Of a stretch of DNA of 64,000 nt, positions 57,516 through 64,000 are shown in pieces (positions within the stretch are counted from its first letter, which is position 1; each line of letters begins with the position of its first letter). This DNA comes from Planctomycetota bacterium. Lineage in GTDB: Bacteria; Planctomycetota; GCA-002687715. The stretch lies in NCBI GenBank assembly GCA_002683135.1, contig NYSS01000005.1, positions 104,834-168,833 on the forward strand. The letters are read 5' to 3'. A program made the position numbers and the translations under genes. The notes beneath the pieces are model-generated. The model saw only the letters and a program-made list of their open reading frames with translations, did not search any database and was not told where the DNA came from.

Positions 57516-58043
57516 TCAGGCGAGGGCGCGGTCGATCAACCCCTGGGGGAGAGGGGTCTGGGCTGCCCGCGCGTCCATGGCTTCGCGAAGGGCATTGCGA
57601 TCGAGGTCGGCCGCTCGCAGCCCGGCTGCGCACAGATCCAGGGCGGTCCGCCCGTCAACCTGGAGGGCGTAGGCCAGCTCGTCGTCTTCCAGGTCGCAGG
57701 CGAGGGCTGCGAGGAGGGCGCGGCGCTGATCGGCGTCGAGGGCGGCCATGGCGCGGTCCAAGGCTGTTCCGTCGGGCAGGGGGGCAGCCTCGTCGCCCGA
57801 GCCAAGGACGCCCCGGACGGCCTCGGCGACGGGGCTCGATTCCGGGCCGCCGCTGCGGATACCTGTCGCCAGGGCGCGCAGCCCGTCGATGGCGGCTCGC
57901 TCGGCTCGCTCGGGTTGTCGATATCGATGCAGGGCCAGATCAAAAACAGGAGCGATGACATATCCCAGGACCTTGTCGAGCGCTTCCTCGTCGCCAGCCC
58001 GAGCCAGCTCGAGCGGGTCGGGATTCTTGTCGGGCTTACCCAC
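57516..58043 (-). CDS. Hypothetical protein with sigma-70/ECF-like arrangement
   Basis: DPLELARAGDEEALDKVLGYV...; ALDADQRRALLAALACDLEDDELAYALQVDGRTALDLCAAGLRAADLD resembles region 4; GTG start 7 nt after upstream stop. Confidence 0.45.
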   Translation of the reverse strand: MGKPDKNPDPLELARAGDEEALDKVLGYVIAPVFDLALHRYRQPERAERAAIDGLRALATGIRSGGPESSPVAEAVRGVLGSGDEAAPLPDGTALDRAMAALDADQRRALLAALACDLEDDELAYALQVDGRTALDLCAAGLRAADLDRNALREAMDARAAQTPLPQGLIDRALA

Positions 58044-58050
58044 GGGGGAA

Positions 58051-58881
58051 TTAGGAATCGAACAAGGCGCGGTACTCGGGCACGACATCTGCGCAGAACG
58101 TGTTCATGCCCTCAACCGTCTTCGGATGGTCGACGATGTCGCGGATGACGGCGAACGGAATTGTCGCGACGTCCGCGCCGACGAGCGCGCACTCACGCAC
58201 CTGTCTCGGGTTGCGGAGTGAGGCGGCGAGCACTTCGCAATCGAAGTCGAACGTCTGGAAAATATCGACGCATTGTTCGACCAGGTGAACACCGGAGTGG
58301 ACTCCGTTGTCATCAATCCTCGGCGCACCGTCACTGTTACGCAGTCCCTCCGCGGGGAAGTACTCCGTCTTGTCGAAGGCTCCGCCCATGTTCTTACGCA
58401 ACAGGTCATCGATGCGTCCGGCGAATGGAGATACGAAGGCGGCCCCCGCCTTCGCCGCCGCCCACGCTTGCTCGGCCGTGAATATCAACGTGCAATTGAT
58501 CGGGATACCGGCGGAGCTCAACGTCCGTATGGCCTTTAGCCCGTCGTAACGGTGATCGCTGTTTGCCTCCAAGCTCGGGCTGATGGGGATCTTCACCACC
58601 ACATTGCTCGCGACCTTGTTGAACGTGTCGTAGAGGTAGCGACCCTCAGAAGTCATCTCTCTTTCCGAGGTGCCGATCACCTCGAGACTCACCGGCGCGT
58701 CGCCGGCGGTTTCGAGAATCTGGCAGAGGTAGTCGTGCATGGAGATGTTCTCTCCCGACGCCTTGACTTTCTCGTATGCCTTCTTGATCAGCGACGGATT
58801 GGTTGTGATGCCGTCGACGATGCCCCAGGAAAAAGCTTCTTGGATCTGACCGATGTCCGCCGAGTCGATGAAGATCTTCAT
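58051..58881 (-). CDS. Transaldolase / fructose-6-phosphate aldolase family
   Basis: MKIFIDSADIGQIQEAFSWGIVDGITTNPSLIKK, VVVKIPIS, NCTLIFTAEQAWAAAKAGAAFVSPFAGRIDD. Confidence 0.95.
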   Translation of the reverse strand: MKIFIDSADIGQIQEAFSWGIVDGITTNPSLIKKAYEKVKASGENISMHDYLCQILETAGDAPVSLEVIGTSEREMTSEGRYLYDTFNKVASNVVVKIPISPSLEANSDHRYDGLKAIRTLSSAGIPINCTLIFTAEQAWAAAKAGAAFVSPFAGRIDDLLRKNMGGAFDKTEYFPAEGLRNSDGAPRIDDNGVHSGVHLVEQCVDIFQTFDFDCEVLAASLRNPRQVRECALVGADVATIPFAVIRDIVDHPKTVEGMNTFCADVVPEYRALFDS

Positions 58882-58991
58882 TGGTTGGTTCTCTCGGTGC
58901 GCATTGTAGATCAGGGAGCGCGCCGCACCATGGCGGGGCGTTGTGGAGAAGCTGTTGAATAAGGATAGCGGCCGGGTGCCGGGTGCCGGGC

Positions 58992-59717
58992 TCACTCGAT
59001 GCGCACGACCACGGATGGCTCAAGCCTCGATAGGAGCGCCTGTTTCGCCGCCGCGACGACCTCCGCGTCCTTGCACTCGAGGGTTATCTCGGTCTCGTGA
59101 TCGACGGGAGCGAATACCGGGTAGGAGCCTATATCGACGGAGGGGAACGCGGCGTCGACGGCCTGGAGGTCCGCGGCGATCGCGGCCTCGTCAATCCCGA
59201 GGTAGATGCGGCAAAGCACAAACGGAGATGCGCGGAACCGTTCGCGGATAGCGCGCCACTTCTTTTCGACGAGCTCGGGGGACCCGGGCAGGGCGAGGAC
59301 GTTGCGAATGTAGGTGGCCGGCCACGGGAGGCCCTCGGCCCACAGTAGCTCCGTTCCCTCAGGGAGCTTCGTCATCCGCAGGTGGGCATCGGTGATCCGC
59401 TCGCCGACGTGTTCGCGGATGACGCGCTCGAGAGCAGGCTCGGGACGGAGGGGGAGATCGAAGGCGCGGGCGATGCCCTCGAACGTGACGTCATCGAGGG
59501 TCGGGCCAATGCCGCCGCAGGTGATGACGTGGGCGAACCGGTCAGCGTATCTACGGACCGTTTCCCCGATGACGTCCACTTCGTCCGGGATCGTAGCGAC
59601 GCGCTTGACCGGAACCCCCAACTCTCGCAACTCGCGGATGAGAAATGGGCTGTTTCGATCCTGCACCTTCCCGGAGAGGATCTCGTTGCCGATGACGACG
59701 ATGGCCGCCGCGTTCAT
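58992..59717 (-). CDS. Molybdopterin-binding (MoaB/CinA N-terminal-like) protein
   Basis: AAIVVIGNEILSGKVQDRNSPFLIRELRELGVPVKRVATIPDE, ITCGGIGPTLDDVT. Confidence 0.92.
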   Translation of the reverse strand: MNAAAIVVIGNEILSGKVQDRNSPFLIRELRELGVPVKRVATIPDEVDVIGETVRRYADRFAHVITCGGIGPTLDDVTFEGIARAFDLPLRPEPALERVIREHVGERITDAHLRMTKLPEGTELLWAEGLPWPATYIRNVLALPGSPELVEKKWRAIRERFRASPFVLCRIYLGIDEAAIAADLQAVDAAFPSVDIGSYPVFAPVDHETEITLECKDAEVVAAAKQALLSRLEPSVVVRIE

Positions 59718-59733
59718 GTCTGCATGCTACGCA

Positions 59734-60339
59734 TCAGAGGAGCTCCTCGACGACGATGTCCTGGTCTAGGGGGAAATCTTCCTCCGGGGCTTCGTCCGTC
59801 ATGCCTGGCCCACCGATTCGCCAGTACCAGCGCAGGACCAGGGAGGAGATGTTGGCTGCTGGGTCCTCTTCAAGATAGAAGACCTCGTGGCGTTCGCCCA
59901 TCTCGTAGAAGGCCGCGTTCTTACGAGACGTGACCAGCGCTCCAGTCCATTCGCGGCCCTGCTCATCGTGGAAGCGAAAGGTGACCTCGAGGGCCGACAC
60001 GAACGGGTAGCCCTCCCTGCGTAATCCGAAGTCGGCGCGCCCGGCCCTCGAGAGCCGGGTGAGCTTCGAACCCAGCACGTGCCCGTGTGCAATGGAGCCC
60101 GTGAGCGCCAGGTGGCGGAGACGTCGGAGCCGCCGGAGATGTTGGAGGTCCCGGAGCAGCAGCAGCCCGGCGAGGCCGATCGCCGTGGCGGCGAGCTCCG
60201 GGTGGTCACGCTGAAACAGGGTCCAGGCGAGAAACAGGCCCAAGAACAGGATCACCACGTCCACGAGGAGCTTCATCTCGAGTGCCCGCACTCTGGGCCC
60301 GGGGTTGAGAACCCTCGGGTGGCGAGGTGCGATGGTCAT
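59734..60339 (-). CDS. Small membrane protein (DUF3592-like)
   Basis: N-terminal TM segments followed by VTFRFHDEQGREWTG...YEMGERHEVFYLEEDPA. Confidence 0.6.
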   Translation of the reverse strand: MTIAPRHPRVLNPGPRVRALEMKLLVDVVILFLGLFLAWTLFQRDHPELAATAIGLAGLLLLRDLQHLRRLRRLRHLALTGSIAHGHVLGSKLTRLSRAGRADFGLRREGYPFVSALEVTFRFHDEQGREWTGALVTSRKNAAFYEMGERHEVFYLEEDPAANISSLVLRWYWRIGGPGMTDEAPEEDFPLDQDIVVEELL

Positions 60340-60416
60340 TCGGCGCGGTTCCGTCACGTTGCCTGATGATACGTGAGTGGGAAGAGGTGTGGGTGGGCTG
60401 CTATCGTCGGGTGCAG

Positions 60417-61475
60417 ATGAAAGACGCGCCACACAACCTGACTGCGCGTGACCGCATGGTCCGGGCGGCCTCCCGCCAGCCGGTTGACGGCCCTCCGGTT
60501 TGGATTATGCGCCAGGCGGGCCGCTACCTTCCGGAGTACCACGAGATCCGCCAACTTGGCACGTTCATGGAGACGTGTCGGCACTCGGATCGGGCGGCCG
60601 AGATCACTTGTCAGCCGATCCGGCGCTTTGGGATGGACGCGGCTGTGGTCTTCTCGGACATCCTCGTGCCCGCCGAAGCCATGGGTATGGACGTCTCCTT
60701 TGAGGAGGGCAAGGGGCCGAAGCTGGGGCCTGCGTTGCGCAGCCGGGCAGATATCGAGCGGTTGCACGCGTTCGATCCTGAAGAATCAACGGGCTTTCTG
60801 GGCGACGCGATCCGCAAGGTGCGGGCGGAGCTCGGAGAAGACCGGGCGATCATTGGGTTCTGTGGCGCCCCGTTCACCACCGCGTCCTACATGATCGAGG
60901 GTGGGAGCTCGCGCAACTTTGAGCACACGAAGGCGATGCTCCACGGCTCCCCCGAGGCCTTCCGAGAGTTGCTGGAGCGCATTGTCGATGCGCTCGTTCC
61001 GTATCTCGGTATGCAGGTGGAGGCGGGAGCCGACGTGCTGCAGGTCTTCGACTCGTGGGGGGGGGCGCTCTCCGCGGCGACCTATACGGAGATGTTGCGT
61101 GCGCCGATGGAGCGGCTGATCTGCTCCGCGAAGGCGCTGAACGTCCCCGTGATCGTGTACGTCAACGGGGGCGGACACCTGCTCGAGCTGCTCGCCGACC
61201 TGGGCCCAGATTGTGTTTCGATTGATTGGCGTGTAGATCCCGCGGACGCGCGCGCGCGGGTCGGCGACCGGGTCGCGTTGCAGGGCAACCTCGACCCGTC
61301 GGCCCTCTTTGCGCCGTCGGATGTGGTGGCGCGGCTCACCGGCGAGACCCTGGATGGGTTTGGCCCGGAGCCTGGGTACATCTTCAATCTCGGGAGCGGG
61401 ATCCTGCCGAAGACGCCGGTGGAGTGCGTTCAGGCTGTCGTCGAGACGGTGCGAGCGCGGAGAGGCACGGCGTGA
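60417..61475 (+). CDS. hemE: Uroporphyrinogen decarboxylase
   Basis: PPVWIMRQAGRYLPEYHEIR, GFCGAPFTTASYMIEGG, VLQVFDSWGGALS, LQGNLDPSALFAP, FNLGSGILPKTPVE. Confidence 0.97.
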   Translation: MKDAPHNLTARDRMVRAASRQPVDGPPVWIMRQAGRYLPEYHEIRQLGTFMETCRHSDRAAEITCQPIRRFGMDAAVVFSDILVPAEAMGMDVSFEEGKGPKLGPALRSRADIERLHAFDPEESTGFLGDAIRKVRAELGEDRAIIGFCGAPFTTASYMIEGGSSRNFEHTKAMLHGSPEAFRELLERIVDALVPYLGMQVEAGADVLQVFDSWGGALSAATYTEMLRAPMERLICSAKALNVPVIVYVNGGGHLLELLADLGPDCVSIDWRVDPADARARVGDRVALQGNLDPSALFAPSDVVARLTGETLDGFGPEPGYIFNLGSGILPKTPVECVQAVVETVRARRGTA

Positions 61476-62860
61476 GCGCACGGGTGCTCGTCGCTGGAGC
61501 GGGCATCAGCGGCCTGGCCGCCGCGTGGGATCTCATGCGGGCGGGCGTCGACGTAACCGTCATCGAGGCCACGGGTGAAGCTGGCGGGGTCGTGGGCTCC
61601 TGGGATGTGGATGGCTACAGCTTCGAGAATGGGCCCGCCGCCGTGCAGGGCAATGCGCTCGCGTTCCGATCGCTCGTGCAGGACCTCGGGCTCGAGGACC
61701 AGGTCGTAACGGCGTCCGCTGATCACCGCGAGCGGCACCTGTACTACAAGGGGTCCATGAAGAAGCTCCCACGCACGTTTCGGGACTTCTTTGCATCGAA
61801 GCTGTTTACGGCTGGGCAAAAGACGCGCGCCGTAATGGAGCCCTGGGTGCGCGCGGGACGCCCGGATCGCGAGGAGACCGTCGCCGAGTTCTTCGGGCGG
61901 CGGGTCGGGCGCGGGGTCACCATGACCTGGGTCGACGTCATCGTGTCCGGGGTCTATGCCGGCAATCCAAACCGGCTCGGTATCCGCAGCGCGTTTCCCG
62001 ACCTCGCTGATATGGAGGCCGAGCACGGCAGCATTCTCAAGGGGATGAGGAGCCGGGAGCGGGAACGTCGAGACGATGCGGGCCGCGTCGTCCCGTCGCC
62101 GCTGTGGTCTCTGCGTGGCGGGCTTGGCGCCGCCGTCCAGAAGATGGTCGCCGACCTCGGGGATCGCATTCGATACAACTGCAGGGTGACGAATATCGTG
62201 CGGCGGCCGGGGGGCGGTCTTCAGGTTGGGCTGACCTCCGACACCGGCGACGAAGTGGTGGAGCCCGACCGCATGATCCTCGCCGTCAGCGCCGCGACGG
62301 CGGGGATCCTCATTGCTCCGCTTGCGCCGGATGCCGCGGATCTACTGTTCGAGGTCGAGTCCTCTCCCCTCATCGTTGCGCAGGCAGGATTCGATCGCGA
62401 GCAGCTTCCTGGGTTGCCGAAGGGCTACGGCTACCTCGTGCCACGATGCACTCGCTTGCGCACATTGGGTTGGATCTTCGAGTCCCAGCTGTTCCCGGAA
62501 CGCGCGCCCGAGGGCAAGGTCGCCATGTGCGGGTTCCTCGGGGGCATCCTCGACCCGCACGCCATCGACCAGCCAGACGAGGTGACCCGTCACCTGTTGC
62601 TGGGCGAACTGGCTCTCGCCCTTGGGCAGAGAAAGCTCCCGATCCCCGAGGTCTTTCGAATCGTCAGGTGGAAGAACCGCTTGCCCCAGTACAACGTGGG
62701 TCACCTGCGCCGCATGGTCGCCGTTCGGCGGCTGGTGGAGAAGGATGTGCCGGAGGTGGCCCTGGCGGGCAACTGGATCGAGGGCATCACGGTCGACGCT
62801 TGCGTGAAGCGTGGCCGGGAGGCGGCCCAGGAATCGCTCGACGCGCTCCCGGTGGCATGA
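61472..62860 (+). CDS. hemG: Protoporphyrinogen/coproporphyrinogen oxidase (HemG/HemY type)
   Basis: VLVAGAGISGLAAAWDLMRAGVDVTVIEA, DPNRLGIRSAFP-like VYAGNPNRLGIRSAFPDL, ALAGNWIEGITVDACVKRGREAA; GTGA overlap with hemE. Confidence 0.92.
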   Translation: MSARVLVAGAGISGLAAAWDLMRAGVDVTVIEATGEAGGVVGSWDVDGYSFENGPAAVQGNALAFRSLVQDLGLEDQVVTASADHRERHLYYKGSMKKLPRTFRDFFASKLFTAGQKTRAVMEPWVRAGRPDREETVAEFFGRRVGRGVTMTWVDVIVSGVYAGNPNRLGIRSAFPDLADMEAEHGSILKGMRSRERERRDDAGRVVPSPLWSLRGGLGAAVQKMVADLGDRIRYNCRVTNIVRRPGGGLQVGLTSDTGDEVVEPDRMILAVSAATAGILIAPLAPDAADLLFEVESSPLIVAQAGFDREQLPGLPKGYGYLVPRCTRLRTLGWIFESQLFPERAPEGKVAMCGFLGGILDPHAIDQPDEVTRHLLLGELALALGQRKLPIPEVFRIVRWKNRLPQYNVGHLRRMVAVRRLVEKDVPEVALAGNWIEGITVDACVKRGREAAQESLDALPVA

Positions 62861-62864
62861 CGAC

Positions 62865-62939
62865 ATGATCTTGACCGCCCAAGCGCTTACGACCTTGCTC
62901 CCTGTTCTCTACCTGCTCGCTGCGTCGCGGAGGAGCTGA
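62865..62939 (+). pseudogene. Truncated N-terminus of a HemX/CcsA-like membrane protein
   Basis: MILTAQALTTLLPVLYLLAASRRS* resembles the first TM helix of HemX/CcsA-type proteins, then stops at an apparent deletion junction. Confidence 0.5.
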
Positions 62940-63325
62940 TCCGGCGAGGCGCGACTTCGGTTCTGTGGTTGTGCGGCGACCGTGCCTTGCCGACCCTGGG
63001 TGCTCGACTCGCGGGAGCGGGCGCGGAGGTGGCGAAGCTCGTTGTTTACCGCACCGTCCTGCTGTGCCCCGGGGAAGCGGAGATTGATGACGCGCTCCTG
63101 GGGCTCGCTGCGGCCACCTTCACGAGCCCGAGCACCGTCGAGGCGCTGGCCGCTTGCGCGAAGACGCCGTGGCTGGAGGCGGCTCGGGCTTCGCTTCGCT
63201 GCGTCGCCCTCGGGGCGACGACGTCAAGCGCCCTGTCGGCCTCAGGCTTCTCTCGCGTCGTGGTCGCTGCGTCGCCGACGAACGCGGCGCTCGCCGCGGC
63301 GGCCTCAGGTGATCTCGGCCTTTAG
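62921..63325 (+). pseudogene. hemD: C-terminal half of uroporphyrinogen-III synthase (hemD), 5' truncated
   Basis: VAEELIRRGATSVLWLCGDRALPTLGARLAGAGAEVAKLVVYRTVLL...AATFTSPSTVEALAACA...LGATTSSALSASGF matches only the second half of the HemD fold. Confidence 0.75.
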
Positions 63326-63354
63326 CCAGCTCCCCTGCCTCGCTAACCTCGCCC

Positions 63355-64000
63355 ATGACCCTCGACCTCACCAACAGCGAGGCCTTGCTCGGTCGCGCTC
63401 GAGAGTTGATCCCCGGAGGCGTGAACAGCCCTGTGCGCGCTTATCGTGGCGTTGGAGGGACGCCCCCCTTTGTGGAGAGGGGCGACGGCTGCCGGGTCGT
63501 CGACGCGGACGGCAATCAGTACGTCGACCTGGTGCTCTCATACGGGCCGCTGATCCTCGGTCACGGACACCCCGACGTGTTGGCTGCGCTCAAGGGAGCG
63601 CTCGAGCGTGGTACGGCGTTCGGTGCTCCGACCGAGTCGGAGATCAACCTCGCGGCTGCGATCTCTGAGCGCGTCCCATCCGTCGAGTGCGTGCGGCTCG
63701 TGAACTCGGGCACTGAAGCCACGATGTCTGCCTTACGCCTGGCGCGGGCAGCGACCGGGAGGAGCGCGTTCGTCAAGTTCAGCGGGTGCTACCACGGACA
63801 CGGTGACGCGTTCCTTGTAAAAGCAGGATCGGGCGCGCTGACGCACGGATCGCCGGACTCGCCGGGGGTCCCCGAGAGCGTCGTCGCTGACACGCTTGTC
63901 GCCGACTACAACGACCTGGCGTCGGTCGCGCGGCTGTTTGAAGAACGGGGAGACGAAATCGCCGCCGTGTTCGTCGAGCCGGTCGCTGGCAACATGGGGT
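63355..64000 (+). CDS. hemL: Glutamate-1-semialdehyde 2,1-aminomutase, truncated by window end
   Basis: [83 protein letters not shown]. Confidence 0.96.
   Translation, partial: MTLDLTNSEALLGRARELIPGGVNSPVRAYRGVGGTPPFVERGDGCRVVDADGNQYVDLVLSYGPLILGHGHPDVLAALKGALERGTAFGAPTESEINLAAAISERVPSVECVRLVNSGTEATMSALRLARAATGRSAFVKFSGCYHGHGDAFLVKAGSGALTHGSPDSPGVPESVVADTLVADYNDLASVARLFEERGDEIAAVFVEPVAGNMG

Overview
High-GC bacterial chromosomal window with about 55 genes in tightly packed operons. I saw no rRNA, CRISPR array, transposase or prophage. The organism is Gram-negative (kdsD-kdsC-lptC-like-lptD, large OMP). A Planctomycetota-like affiliation is only a low-confidence guess. Main content: GGDEF C-terminus, tatA, beta-oxidation genes (FadE-, FadB/FadN- and thiolase-like), KDO/LPS-export operon, M50 protease, scpA, asnB, sfsA, M61 peptidase, truncated DUF72 gene, Lon-family protease, dapF, M48 protease, ftsH, gyrA, two Gfo/Idh/MocA oxidoreductases, def, plsC, aminotransferase, tRNA-Leu(GAG), dual-CDGSH protein, purM, CPBP protease, FHA protein, a seven-gene overlapping operon (ParA-like ATPase, two paralogous alpha/beta hydrolases, enolase-superfamily enzyme, GH3 acyl-adenylase, patatin, DUF445), a peptidase-like protein lacking HExxH, a transaldolase, a CinA/MoaB-like protein, and hemE-hemG-(hemX')-('hemD)-hemL. 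Most notable: (1) the heme operon appears internally deleted, with a hemX/ccsA-like N-terminus abutting the C-terminal half of hemD; (2) the seven-gene GH3/enolase/hydrolase operon looks like an undescribed acyl-metabolism system; (3) candidate structured 5' leaders upstream of gyrA and of the peptidase-like gene, plus a repeat/hairpin-rich divergent intergenic region; (4) several -10 elements lie 5-9 nt from start codons, suggesting leaderless mRNAs; (5) GyrA has Ala and Pro at the two classic quinolone-anchoring positions. All functional calls are from reading the sequence; no database search was run.
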